Counted from the first letter of the stretch, positions 1 to 6,988 are shown. The stretch: 9,015 bases of DNA from an uncultured Roseiflexaceae bacterium (GCA_903868295.1 CAIPUQ010000155.1:1-9015); one strand, 5' to 3'. Program-made: numbers and translations. The notes: generated by a model from the sequence alone, not told the origin.

Positions 1-402
1 GGCAACATCATCAACATGTCGAGCCTGGTGGGCACCATTGCGCAGCCCTACGCCACCACCTATGTGGCCACCAAGGGCGCCATCACGTCGTTCACCAAGG
101 CGCTGGCCATCGACGAGGCGGCCCACGACGTGCGTGTCAACTGTGTGTCGCCGGGCAACGTCTTTACCCCGCTCTGGCAGGCCGGCATCGACGCCTCGCC
201 CGATCCGGTGCTCACCCGCTCGTACGGCGACAACGCCCAGCTGATGGGCCGCATGGGGACCATCACAGAAGCCGGCAAGCTGTGCCTGTTCATCGCCGCC
301 GAAGCAACCTTCACCACCGGCGTCGATCACTACCTGTCGGGCGGCGCCGAGCTGGCCTACGGCCACAAATCGCGCAAAGGCGAAGCCGGCCCATCCTGGT
401 AA
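1..402 (+). CDS. Short-chain dehydrogenase/reductase, HSD17B14-like (3' part, start outside window)
   Basis: This is the C-terminal 133 residues of a classical SDR oxidoreductase; the frame is open through base 1, so the Rossmann NAD(P)-binding N-terminus lies off the window. The catalytic residues are visible in fragment numbering: Ser8 (in NMSS), Tyr21 and Lys25 (YVATK), with the usual 13- and 4-residue spacings. The segment VRVNCVSPGNVFTPLW and the C-terminal GGAELAYG closely match, from memory, vertebrate HSD17B14 (DHRS10), an NAD-dependent enzyme acting on 17-beta-hydroxysteroids and reported to oxidise L-fucose. The bacterial substrate is probably a sugar or other secondary alcohol; that is inference. 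The protein is cytosolic. It ends with TAA, 230 bases before the next gene on the same strand. The SDR assignment is firm and the subgroup likely; the exact substrate is unknown. Confidence 0.93.
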   Translation, partial: GNIINMSSLVGTIAQPYATTYVATKGAITSFTKALAIDEAAHDVRVNCVSPGNVFTPLWQAGIDASPDPVLTRSYGDNAQLMGRMGTITEAGKLCLFIAAEATFTTGVDHYLSGGAELAYGHKSRKGEAGPSW

Positions 403-632
403 GCCGCTCCCCGTCTGCCGGCGCCGCCTCCTCTCTGGGGGTGGCGTTGGGATGCGACGCAGAGCGTTTATTCGTCATGGGAAAAGGGTGTACCCGCGCG
501 CACCGGGAGGTCCACCGTACGAGGTGGGTCGATTGCTGGCTCGTCATCGGGTATGAAAACCATCCACCGCGCGGTTCGCACCCACCCCAGCGCCTGCATG
601 CACCGCGCTCCGCACACACACCGAGGTGAGTC
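403..632. other. Intergenic gap with no recognisable gene
   Basis: This 230-base GC-rich stretch lies between the SDR gene and the TIGR04076-like gene. I see no convincing terminator or promoter hexamers. The only clear element is a Shine-Dalgarno sequence, GAGGTGA at 623-629, just before the ATG at 633. Open frames crossing the gap on either strand have no recognisable protein features. Confidence 0.5.
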
Positions 633-950
633 ATGCCCCTGCCGTTCGACATCTATGATTTGCGCATCACCGTGGTGGCCATCGAGGGGCGCTCGGTCTG
701 TGATCTGGCCGTGGGCGACTACTTCGAGCTGACCAACAGTAGCCACGTGCGCATCCCCGCCGGCAAACACTTTTGTTTGTATGCCATGGCGGCGGTCATG
801 CCGTTGTTGCCGGCCAAGCAGCGCCTGCTGGCTGAGAACGATTGGCTCGAGCGCGATACCTTGGTGGCCTGCCCCGACCCCGAGGAGCGCCTGATTATGC
901 AGATCGAGCGCATCCGTCAGCACCGCATGGACAGCGAATCGTTGACCTGA
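633..950 (+). CDS. TIGR04076-like small protein of unknown function
   Basis: A 105-residue soluble protein without a signal peptide or membrane segment. The layout matches, from memory, the uncharacterised TIGR04076 family: a beta-type start ITVVAIEG (residues 12-19), a Cys (C23) followed by VGDYFEL, a second Cys within PAGKHFCLYA (C48), a middle helix ending near ENDWLERD (69-75), and a C-terminal VACPDPEERLIMQIERI carrying C80. The spaced cysteines are typical of that family, but no biochemical role is established. The start is supported by GAGGTGA at 623-629, although the spacing is short. The TGA stop is nine bases before the LLM oxidoreductase start, so the two genes are almost certainly cotranscribed and the protein may work with that redox enzyme (inference). 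Family confidence is moderate; coding status is high. Confidence 0.8.
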   Translation: MPLPFDIYDLRITVVAIEGRSVCDLAVGDYFELTNSSHVRIPAGKHFCLYAMAAVMPLLPAKQRLLAENDWLERDTLVACPDPEERLIMQIERIRQHRMDSESLT

Positions 951-959
951 GAGGACCGC

Positions 960-1979
960 ATGCCGACCGTCAGTATCGCCTTCCAAACCAACAAACGCGC
1001 CCAAGCCTACATCGACCTCGCCAAACACGTCGACCAATATGCCTTCGATGCCGTCAGCGTCTATTGCGATGCGCCGTACCACACCAGCTATGGGCCACTC
1101 ATGCTGATGGCGCCGCACATCACGCGGGCCCGATTGGGCTGCGCGGCGATTTCGCCGGCCCGCATGGCCCCCATCGACATCGCCGCCGACGCCGCGTTGT
1201 TAGCGGATTATGCCCAAGCCGGCACCTATTTGGGTATCGCGCGCGGCGCCTGGTTGGACGATTATGGCATCAGCGAGCCCAACAAGCCCATCCAGGCCAT
1301 CCGCGAAACCATCGCCATCGTGCGTGCCCTGTGGAGCGGTCAACCGGCGGGGTATGACGGGCAGGTCTATCGGCTGGCCGCGCATGTCAAAGCAGATTAC
1401 CCGCTGCCCAGCCAGCCCATCCCCATCATGATTGGATCGTGGGGCGCCAAATTGTGTGCGCTGGCCGGCGAGGTGGCCGACGAGGTCAAGGTGGGTGGAT
1501 CGGCCAATCCCGACGTGGTGCCCGTGATCCGCGCATACATCGCCAACGGCGAACAGACGGCCCAGCGCCGGCCCGGCAGTGTGGGCATTGCCCTCGGCGC
1601 GGTGACGGTGGTCGACGCGGATCGTGCCCAGGCGCGCCAGGCTGCCCGCGAGGCGGCGGTGTTGTATCTGCCGGTGGTGGTGCCGCTGGACCCGAGTGTG
1701 TCGGTCGAGCCCGAGCTGATTGCGCGCTTGCGGGTCTGCGCCGATCGGGGCGACTTCCGCGCGGGGGCAGCACTTATCTCGGACGAGTTACTCGACCGCT
1801 TCGCCTTCGCCGGCGACTGCAACGACCTGATTGCCCAGTGCGAGCGCCTGTATGCCGCGGGCGTCGACCGTATCGAGTTCGGCACGCCACATGGCCTGCG
1901 CGACGCGGCTGTTGGTATCACCTTGTTGGGTGGGACGGTGTTGCCGGCGCTGCAGCAGCTGGGATATTTGCGGGCGTAG
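960..1979 (+). CDS. LLM-class (luciferase-like) flavin/F420-dependent oxidoreductase
   Basis: A 339-residue cytosolic TIM-barrel enzyme of the bacterial luciferase-like superfamily, of normal family length. Diagnostic segments are YLGIARGAWLDDYGI (90-104), matching the region around the cofactor-binding G-x-G-x-G/R motif; the helix IQAIRETIAIVRALWSG (111-127); the strand PIPIMIGSWGAKLCALAGEV (153-172) with the following DEVKVGG; and the C-terminal FAGDCNDLIAQCERLYAAGV (282-301) leading to IEFGTPHG. The pattern resembles F420-dependent methylenetetrahydromethanopterin reductase-like members more than two-subunit luciferases, but sequence reading alone does not separate FMN from F420 use. The ATG at 960 follows AGAGGA at 950-955, overlapping the stop of the preceding gene, which indicates translational coupling. 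The substrate is unknown. It ends with TAG, 333 bases before the convergent operon. Confidence 0.92.
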   Translation: MPTVSIAFQTNKRAQAYIDLAKHVDQYAFDAVSVYCDAPYHTSYGPLMLMAPHITRARLGCAAISPARMAPIDIAADAALLADYAQAGTYLGIARGAWLDDYGISEPNKPIQAIRETIAIVRALWSGQPAGYDGQVYRLAAHVKADYPLPSQPIPIMIGSWGAKLCALAGEVADEVKVGGSANPDVVPVIRAYIANGEQTAQRRPGSVGIALGAVTVVDADRAQARQAAREAAVLYLPVVVPLDPSVSVEPELIARLRVCADRGDFRAGAALISDELLDRFAFAGDCNDLIAQCERLYAAGVDRIEFGTPHGLRDAAVGITLLGGTVLPALQQLGYLRA

Positions 1980-1981
1980 TT

Positions 1982-2006
1982 CCCCGTAGGAGCGTGGCAT
2001 GCAACG
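1982..2006. repeat. Dispersed repeat A, copy 1
   Basis: The 21 bases at 1982-2002 (core GTAGGAGCGTGGCATGC) are identical to 2053-2073. The match continues to 2006 with one mismatch (A at 2003, T at 2074). It begins two bases after the LLM stop codon. Confidence 0.85.
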
Positions 2007-2009
2007 GAG

Positions 2010-2050
2010 TGATCAGATATCAGGTATCAGTGATCAGAAATCAGTCAGGA
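2010..2050. repeat. ATCAGT-type degenerate repeat
   Basis: A run of related ATCAG words (GATCAGATATCAGGTATCAG, then TGATCAGAAATCAGTCAGG). The 17-mer CAGGTATCAGTGATCAG at 2021-2037 recurs exactly at 8865-8881, on the other side of the ABC operon. Such ATCAGT-rich intergenic repeats are, from memory, found in several bacterial phyla; their function is unknown. Confidence 0.75.
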
Positions 2051-2052
2051 TA

Positions 2053-2080
2053 CCCCGTAGGAGCGTGGCATGCTACGCTC
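2053..2080. repeat. Dispersed repeat A, copy 2, with 20-bp near-palindrome
   Basis: A second copy of the 21-bp repeat that starts at 1982. Here it extends into GAGCGTGGCATGCTACGCTC (2061-2080), which is self-complementary except for one G-T pair (2067/2074), so in RNA it would pair along its whole length with a G-U wobble. Copy 1 lacks the complete right arm, so only this copy forms the full hairpin. Confidence 0.8.
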
Positions 2081-2119
2081 GGAAATGAACCTCCGCTCGC
2101 CCGCAATGATGATGATGAC

Positions 2120-2139
2120 GGGCGAGGTATACCTCGCCC
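2120..2139. repeat. Perfect 20-bp palindrome (GGGCGAGG family)
   Basis: GGGCGAGGTATACCTCGCCC is perfectly self-complementary. It is followed on the plus strand by the AT-rich CTGTATATATTT, so it could terminate the plus-strand transcript, although the U tract is interrupted. It shares its outer eight bases with the palindrome at 2180-2199. Confidence 0.85.
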
Positions 2140-2156
2140 CTGTATATATTTCCGGC

Positions 2157-2173
2157 GGGCGAGATAGTCATGC
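2157..2173. repeat. Dispersed repeat B, copy 1 (left part only)
   Basis: GGGCGAGATAGTCATGC matches 8903-8919 with one mismatch. At the right-hand site the same 17 bases form the left part of a full stem-loop; here the right arm is absent and another palindrome follows, so this looks like a fragment or a rearranged copy. Confidence 0.7.
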
Positions 2174-2179
2174 ACCCAG

Positions 2180-2199
2180 GGGCGAGGCATGCCTCGCCC
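2180..2199. repeat. Perfect 20-bp palindrome (GGGCGAGG family), second member
   Basis: GGGCGAGGCATGCCTCGCCC is perfectly self-complementary and differs from the palindrome at 2120-2139 only in the central four bases (CATG instead of TATA), a compensated change that keeps the pairing. It leads directly into the tandem array that repeats its right arm. Confidence 0.85.
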
Positions 2200-2200
2200 G

Positions 2201-2285
2201 TAAATGAAACCCCTCGCCCGTAAATGAAACCCCTCGCCCGTAAATGAAACCCCTCGCCCGTAATATAAACCCCATTCATCGCCCG
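2201..2285. repeat. Tandem array of a 20-bp unit (three exact copies plus one decayed)
   Basis: The unit TAAATGAAACCCCTCGCCCG is repeated exactly at 2201-2220, 2221-2240 and 2241-2260. A diverged fourth unit occupies 2261-2285 (TAATATAAACCCC, then CGCCCG). Each unit carries the CCTCGCCC right arm of the adjacent palindrome, so the array seems to have grown from one arm of the GGGCGAGG element. There are no spacers, so it is not a CRISPR. Confidence 0.9.
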
Positions 2286-2312
2286 CAATCTGCGTCTCTC
2301 ATTGGGTACAGA

Positions 2313-3128
2313 CTAATACACATGCCCTTTTTGGGACAAATACGCGTGACCTCGCATCACATCATGCGGTGATACTTCTAATATCAACCGTGGAGAATGC
2401 GACAGCGATTGTAACGCACGGAACACTGCATGCCAACACAGGATGCCATCACCAGGAGCCCAGTGATGATCGTACAACCCGTCGGTATCTTGTAGATGTA
2501 CGTGAGCCAAGATGTCATTCGCCTCAAAAATCCACTGATCTGCCGCGGGTCCACCGAATTGTTGCATGACATGGGCATGCCCTACATCGACACTCAGCTG
2601 TACCGATTTTGATTCAAAAGAACGTACTAATTCGATGAGTGGACGCGTATGTACGTCGCTACAGACCTCAAGCACTATTTGACATGACTGCGACTCTGCC
2701 TGCGCAACAATCGGGTCCAACAGATTGTGCACGGCGGCGATTTCTTTGTACAGACCGGTGTTCGGCGAATGTACCATCTGTGGATGCCCGAAACATCCAA
2801 ATGGACTATGCAATACCATTTGAGTGGCACCAATCTGCGACGCAAATTCCAACGCCTGGCGCAAACGATGCTGCACAACCTTCTTGACCATCAAGTCATC
2901 ACAGAGAATAGGTAAACTCTCTGTTGGCCCATGTATGCCAAGACGTCCGGTGTACGATGCCAAGGCTGTGCGTATTTCGCTCACACGCGTGGCCAAATCT
3001 TCATCCAACGTATCCGAATAAAATGGATCATCGATTTCAAGGTCACGTTGATTGGCAATAATCCAATCTACATGTTCGGGCAGATGAACTGATGGCAACG
3101 ACACACCCATACGCATAGAGTCATTCAT
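2313..3128 (-). CDS. Sugar phosphate isomerase/epimerase-like TIM-barrel enzyme (PF01261 type)
   Basis: A 271-residue cytosolic protein with the xylose-isomerase-like TIM-barrel pattern. Barrel-strand ends carry the expected metal and substrate ligands: H66 (GIHGP), H107 (VLHSP), E154 (IVLEV), D181 and H184 (VDVGHAH), H211 (AHVHLQD), H222 before PGDG (225-228) and E251 (LILEV). E154, D181, H211 and E251 fit the divalent-metal quartet of ketose epimerases and hydroxypyruvate-isomerase-like enzymes. Endonuclease IV belongs to the same superfamily but usually has more metal ligands, so a sugar or polyol isomerase/epimerase is the better reading. The start is supported by AGAGGAG (3135-3141), six bases upstream. 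It lies three bases after the transporter ATPase stop and is the last gene of the operon, suggesting it processes the imported compound. The specific substrate is unknown. Confidence 0.88.
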   Translation of the reverse strand: MNDSMRMGVSLPSVHLPEHVDWIIANQRDLEIDDPFYSDTLDEDLATRVSEIRTALASYTGRLGIHGPTESLPILCDDLMVKKVVQHRLRQALEFASQIGATQMVLHSPFGCFGHPQMVHSPNTGLYKEIAAVHNLLDPIVAQAESQSCQIVLEVCSDVHTRPLIELVRSFESKSVQLSVDVGHAHVMQQFGGPAADQWIFEANDILAHVHLQDTDGLYDHHWAPGDGILCWHAVFRALQSLSHSPRLILEVSPHDVMRGHAYLSQKGHVY

Positions 3129-3131
3129 AGT

Positions 3132-5168
3132 TTACTCCTCTGTGGTTGGTAGCGATAATTGACTGCGAAGCTGTATCAGCACGTCAGACGGATGATGACA
3201 CCGATACGAATGGTGTTCCGAAGCCTTCTGCCATGGAGGCACAATATGGGTACATTGGTGAATAGCAATGGGACAACGAGATTGAAAAGCACACCCCCCT
3301 GTGGTATGCGGGGTTTTCTCTACAGAATGTTCTCCACGTGTCTGTAAAACTCGCGGAGGTATGGTGAGTACTGCACGCAACAGTTCCATCGTATAGGGAT
3401 GGTGTGGGTTTGCAAATACGTGTTTCGTAGAACCGCTCTCGCACACATGCCCAGCGAACAATACGACCACGGTGTGGGCAATAGCACGCACCACAGCAAG
3501 ATCATGCGCGATAAACAGATAGGCGGTCTTGCGGAGTTGTTGAATTTCGACCAACAAGCTGAGCAACGCCGCTTGCACAGAGACGTCCAGCGCCGAGACG
3601 ACTTCGTCACACACCACCACATCTGGCTCTGCCAAAAATGCCCGCGCAATGGCCACGCGTTGCTTTTCTCCACCAGATAATTGTTGGGGGAATCGTGAGA
3701 GATACTGCTCATCGAGACGCATGCGCTCGAGCATGGTGATGCTGTGTGATTGCGCCTCTGCGCGTGACCGCCCAAAAAACACAGCTTGTGGACGATACAG
3801 TAGTTCGGCGACCGTGTGCCGTGGATTCAACGACAGATCAGGATTTTGGAACACAAGTTGAATGCGCCGTCGTTGTTCATCACTCCGTCGTGTCGCGATG
3901 GTTGGCAAGAGCGATTGTGCCAAATAGACCTCACCATCCGCAGGTTGATGAAGCCCCGTGATGACGCGGGCCAATGTCGATTTGCCGCTCCCGCTTTCAC
4001 CGACCACTGCACATGTTTGCCCTTGTGCCAACGATATATCGACCTGCGAGACCACCAGATTAGGCGTCGCGCGCATCCACCAACGCCACGACGGTTGCTG
4101 GTACGTGGCTGACACATGGCGCAACTCGAGGATTGGTGCGACATCGTCGGTGCGCAGTTCTTCGAGCACGATAGGCGATTCAGTTGCACGATTGCTCCGC
4201 GCGGACACATCTTGCCAATGATGACAGCGCACTGCACGGGCATCTTCCACAAATCGTAGGGGAGGTGGCGTGGCACAATCAGATTGTGCAAAGTCACACC
4301 GCTCACGAAAGACACACTGGGCTCGGTTTACCGAAGTATTCATTTGCCCCATCATTGCCTGTGGCAAACCGTCCGCACTCAGTTGCGGCATGGCGGCAAT
4401 GAGGCCACGTGTATACGGGTGATAGGGCTGGCGAAATACACGTTCGGTCTCACCCGTTTCGACCACTTCGCCTGCATACATGACCACCACTTGTTGGCAC
4501 GTATGAGCAATCACTCCGAGGTCATGACTCACGAGGACGATTGCCATCTGTGTGTCATTCGTCAATTCTTGCAACAGTGCGAGCAACTGTGCCTGCGTGG
4601 TCACATCAAGTCCAGTTGTCGGCTCATCGAGGACCAACACGCTGGGTTTGGCCGCTAGTGCCATCGCCAACGCCACTCGTTGCTGTTGCCCTCCCGAAAG
4701 CTGGTGTGGATACCGTCGTGCCACCTGTTCCGGATTACGCAAGCGCATTTCACCGAGGAGTTGTACGACGCGGTGCCACGCAGCATCGCTCTGCATATGG
4801 TGATGAATGTCGAGCACTTCTGCGATTTGTTGATACACCGTATGATGTGGCGCCAACGATTGACCCGCGTTTTGTGGCACCAACGCGATACCCACACCAC
4901 GCAGTCGTTGGAGCTCAGCTGGTGTCATTTCAAAAAGCTGCGCGCCATCGTATGTAATCGATCCATGCACACGTACGCCTGTACCACGAATCATTCCCAA
5001 CATGGCATATGCCAGCGTGCTTTTGCCACAGCCAGACTCACCAACCACCCCGATACGTGCACCAGGTTCTATGTGCAGACTCACATCGCGAACCACATGA
5101 TTCAAGACATTATCCACATTCGGAAAACCAATAGTCAGCCTATCTACATCCAGTAAATGTTTGTTCAT
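3132..5168 (-). CDS. Dipeptide/oligopeptide-type ABC transporter, fused double ATP-binding protein (DppD-DppF fusion)
   Basis: A 678-residue cytosolic ATPase that powers the importer, with two complete nucleotide-binding domains in one chain, like GsiA or YejF. Domain 1: Walker A GESGCGKST (43-51), Q-loop Q99, signature LSGGQ (157-161), Walker B ending D181-E182, H-loop H215. Domain 2: Walker A GESGSGKST (390-398), Q441, signature LSGGE (497-501), Walker B D521-E522, H555. Each domain ends in the oligopeptide-transporter C-terminal region (HPYT at 250-253 and 590-593) with four cysteines: C285, C291, C298, C315 and C626, C632, C639, C657. Related DppD proteins bind a 4Fe-4S cluster there. Residue 523 is Val where the family normally has Pro (DEVVSALD). 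The ATG overlaps the permease stop as ATGA (5165-5168), indicating translational coupling; no strong Shine-Dalgarno is seen. The transported substrate cannot be read from this subunit. Confidence 0.96.
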   Translation of the reverse strand: MNKHLLDVDRLTIGFPNVDNVLNHVVRDVSLHIEPGARIGVVGESGCGKSTLAYAMLGMIRGTGVRVHGSITYDGAQLFEMTPAELQRLRGVGIALVPQNAGQSLAPHHTVYQQIAEVLDIHHHMQSDAAWHRVVQLLGEMRLRNPEQVARRYPHQLSGGQQQRVALAMALAAKPSVLVLDEPTTGLDVTTQAQLLALLQELTNDTQMAIVLVSHDLGVIAHTCQQVVVMYAGEVVETGETERVFRQPYHPYTRGLIAAMPQLSADGLPQAMMGQMNTSVNRAQCVFRERCDFAQSDCATPPPLRFVEDARAVRCHHWQDVSARSNRATESPIVLEELRTDDVAPILELRHVSATYQQPSWRWWMRATPNLVVSQVDISLAQGQTCAVVGESGSGKSTLARVITGLHQPADGEVYLAQSLLPTIATRRSDEQRRRIQLVFQNPDLSLNPRHTVAELLYRPQAVFFGRSRAEAQSHSITMLERMRLDEQYLSRFPQQLSGGEKQRVAIARAFLAEPDVVVCDEVVSALDVSVQAALLSLLVEIQQLRKTAYLFIAHDLAVVRAIAHTVVVLFAGHVCESGSTKHVFANPHHPYTMELLRAVLTIPPRVLQTRGEHSVEKTPHTTGGCAFQSRCPIAIHQCTHIVPPWQKASEHHSYRCHHPSDVLIQLRSQLSLPTTEE

Positions 5169-6013
5169 CGCCGCACACCACGGTCAATTCCGAACATTTT
5201 GGCGACCTCGTCAGACACCAGATTCAATGAAACCACGAGAGTCGCAACGGCAATCATGGGAAAAATAGTCCCCCACGGAGACAAAACCAACACCGAACGA
5301 TTTTCGTTGATCATCAATCCCCAATCAGGTGTCGGCGGGTTCACGCCGAACCCAAGAAACGACAAACCGCTGACAGATAACACAATCCACGAGGCCCGCA
5401 TGGCAAATTCCACCAACAGGACATCACGGATATTCGGCATGAGTTCAACCCACACGATGTTTTTTACGCGTTCACCACGGAGGCGTGCCGCCAAAATGAA
5501 GTCACGGGTGACATATTCTTGTGCAGTCGCACGAATCACACGTACCACTCCAGGCATGTAACTGAGCACCATCGCAAAAATAATGACCGACGTCCCAGTT
5601 CCAAGCCCTGTCACAATCACGAGCAACAGCAAAATTCCCGGTATTGAAATGATCGCATCAATGACACGCATCGTTACTTCATCGAAGAATCCACCTACAT
5701 ATGCCGCGATGACGCCAATAATGCTTCCGATCATTACGGACAACACTGCGCTCACCATACTGATAAACAATGCAAACTGCCCACCATAGATGACCCGTGA
5801 CAAAATATCACGCCCATACCGATCAGTGCCGAATACATGCAGCATCGATGGTGACTGATACATGTTATTTGTATCAATAGCAGTAGGTACATACGGAGCA
5901 AGCCATGTCGCACAAGCAGCCATAACGAGATGCATGGTTAGTAATACGATTCCAATCCATGCCGACAACGATATTCGCTGGGCCCACTTGAACACGCTAA
6001 TTCTCATGAGCAT
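5165..6013 (-). CDS. ABC transporter permease, DppC/OppC type
   Basis: A 282-residue inner-membrane permease, close to the usual family length. An N-terminal membrane segment (about 17-39) is followed by the OppC/DppC hallmark FGTDRYGRDILSRVIYGG (61-78), then membrane helices around 80-106, 119-135, 139-158, 200-222 and 247-266. The cytoplasmic EAA-type coupling loop lies at about 166-195 (EYVTRDFILAARLRG onward to MPN), and LSFLGFGVNPPTPDWG (217-232) is another family signature. It pairs with the upstream DppB-like permease to form the pore. Its first ATG (6011-6013) lies inside the end of the upstream gene, giving a 17-base overlap; a second in-frame ATG at 6005-6007 is an equally possible start. 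No strong Shine-Dalgarno precedes either, consistent with translational coupling. Confidence 0.95.
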   Translation of the reverse strand: MLMRISVFKWAQRISLSAWIGIVLLTMHLVMAACATWLAPYVPTAIDTNNMYQSPSMLHVFGTDRYGRDILSRVIYGGQFALFISMVSAVLSVMIGSIIGVIAAYVGGFFDEVTMRVIDAIISIPGILLLLVIVTGLGTGTSVIIFAMVLSYMPGVVRVIRATAQEYVTRDFILAARLRGERVKNIVWVELMPNIRDVLLVEFAMRASWIVLSVSGLSFLGFGVNPPTPDWGLMINENRSVLVLSPWGTIFPMIAVATLVVSLNLVSDEVAKMFGIDRGVRR

Positions 6014-6968
6014 TTTGCCAATACTGCGTACGTAGCCGTGGTGTCAACCACAGCGTCATCAAATCAGCAATCATATTCGTGCCGATGTAAAAAAATGCCC
6101 CGACAAGCCCGAGGGCCTGTACTAAGGGTAAGTCACGGTCACTCACCGCCGACGTCAGGAGTCGACCAATGCCGGGGAAATTGAATACTGTTTCGACGAC
6201 GACGACGCCCCCAATCAACCAAGCGACAGTCAGTGCAATTGCATTTATAGTAGGAATGAGTGCATTCGGTATGATGTGCTGCCAGACCACGCGACGGTGT
6301 GGAACCCCCTTGAGATACGCCATCTGCACATACTCGCTTTGTGTGACATCGATCACGCTACTCCGCACCATACGAAGAATATAGGCAACCATCACAATTA
6401 TTAACGTGAGCGCTGGCAAAATCATACTGGGCAAGAGATCGAGCAATGTCGCTTGTGGCTGCACAATAGTCACCGCCGGTAACAGTGCCCATACCACACC
6501 GAATAACAGCATCAACAGTGAACCTATGACGAATTCGGGCAAACTCATCCCGATTAATGAAATCGTCGAAACGATCGTATCAAACCATTTGTTGCGATGA
6601 AGTCCCGCATAGATCCCCAGTAACAACGAGATTGCCACACCTAGTACACCTGCGATACCACTCAACCACAGCGTGTTGCGTAAACGTTCAATGACGAGAG
6701 GGCGAATTTCTATGTGAGGGCGTGCTAATGAATGCCCCCAATCACCCTGCACAAATGCGAACAACCACTCCCTATACCGCTCAGGTGCAGGTCGATCTAA
6801 CTGCAGTTGCGCACGTAAACTAGCCAGTCGCTTGGGCGTTGCTTCACGCCCAAGCACCGCTGTAGCGACATCACCCGGCAAGACCTCGGTCGCGACAAAA
6901 ATCATTGCCGCGACCACTAATACCGTCACCAATGATGTGATAAGCCGCCGAAAAACAAACAATACCAT
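5997..6968 (-). CDS. ABC transporter permease, DppB/OppB type
   Basis: A 323-residue inner-membrane permease. The N-terminus has the classical DppB layout: RRL followed by a membrane segment (about 9-29), then LPGD (30-33) and the periplasmic or extracellular segment containing LDRPAPERYREWL (57-69) and GDWGHS (75-80). Membrane helices follow at about 99-122, 130-165, 180-203, 238-260 and 283-305. The EAA-type loop contacting the ATPase is at 212-236 (EYVQMAYLKGV onward to IIPNA), and VETVFNFPGIGRLL (258-271) is a strong family signature. The start is supported by AGGA (6975-6978), six bases upstream. It begins 20 bases after the substrate-binding protein stop, with no terminator between them, and overlaps the following permease by 17 bases. 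Confidence 0.96.
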   Translation of the reverse strand: MVLFVFRRLITSLVTVLVVAAMIFVATEVLPGDVATAVLGREATPKRLASLRAQLQLDRPAPERYREWLFAFVQGDWGHSLARPHIEIRPLVIERLRNTLWLSGIAGVLGVAISLLLGIYAGLHRNKWFDTIVSTISLIGMSLPEFVIGSLLMLLFGVVWALLPAVTIVQPQATLLDLLPSMILPALTLIIVMVAYILRMVRSSVIDVTQSEYVQMAYLKGVPHRRVVWQHIIPNALIPTINAIALTVAWLIGGVVVVETVFNFPGIGRLLTSAVSDRDLPLVQALGLVGAFFYIGTNMIADLMTLWLTPRLRTQYWQNAHEN

Positions 6969-6988
6969 GCGCTATCCTGAATGCTCGT

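Larger units (their letters stand above)
1980..2312. other. Repeat-dense convergent intergenic region
   Basis: No gene is seen in these 333 bases between the ends of two convergent transcription units. They are almost filled by short repeats, listed separately: paired GTAGGAGCGTGGCATGC units, an ATCAGT-rich stretch, two GGGCGAGG palindromes and a tandem 20-bp array. The 11-mer TCGCCCGCAAT occurs at 2097-2107 and 2279-2289, and again at 8956-8966 at the far side of the operon. Transcripts from both sides would fold the palindromes, so a role in terminating or protecting 3' ends is possible (inference). Confidence 0.8.

Noticed and set aside
282..629. Plus-strand open frame spanning the SDR end and the following gap
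   Set aside because: It overlaps the SDR gene out of frame, is dominated by Arg/Pro/His as expected for a shifted GC-rich frame, and has no recognisable motif.
468..1118. Long open frame on the minus strand across the small TIGR04076-like gene
   Set aside because: It is antisense to two well-supported genes in GC-rich DNA, its product has no recognisable motif, and GC-rich coding regions often leave such open frames.
2201..2285. Tandem 20-bp repeats as a possible CRISPR array
   Set aside because: The units abut with no spacers, are too short, and no cas gene is present.
2313..3128. Endonuclease IV (DNA repair) as identity of the TIM-barrel gene
   Set aside because: The ligand pattern fits the four-residue metal site of sugar isomerases/epimerases, and the position at the end of an importer operon favours metabolism.
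3132..5168. Possibility that the double ATPase is an artefactual fusion of two genes
   Set aside because: The frame is continuous with a natural linker at about residues 318-345, and GsiA- or YejF-like two-domain proteins are a known architecture.
5157..5561. Plus-strand open frame of 134 codons inside the DppC-type permease
   Set aside because: It is antisense to a clearly recognised permease with intact family signatures; no independent evidence of coding.
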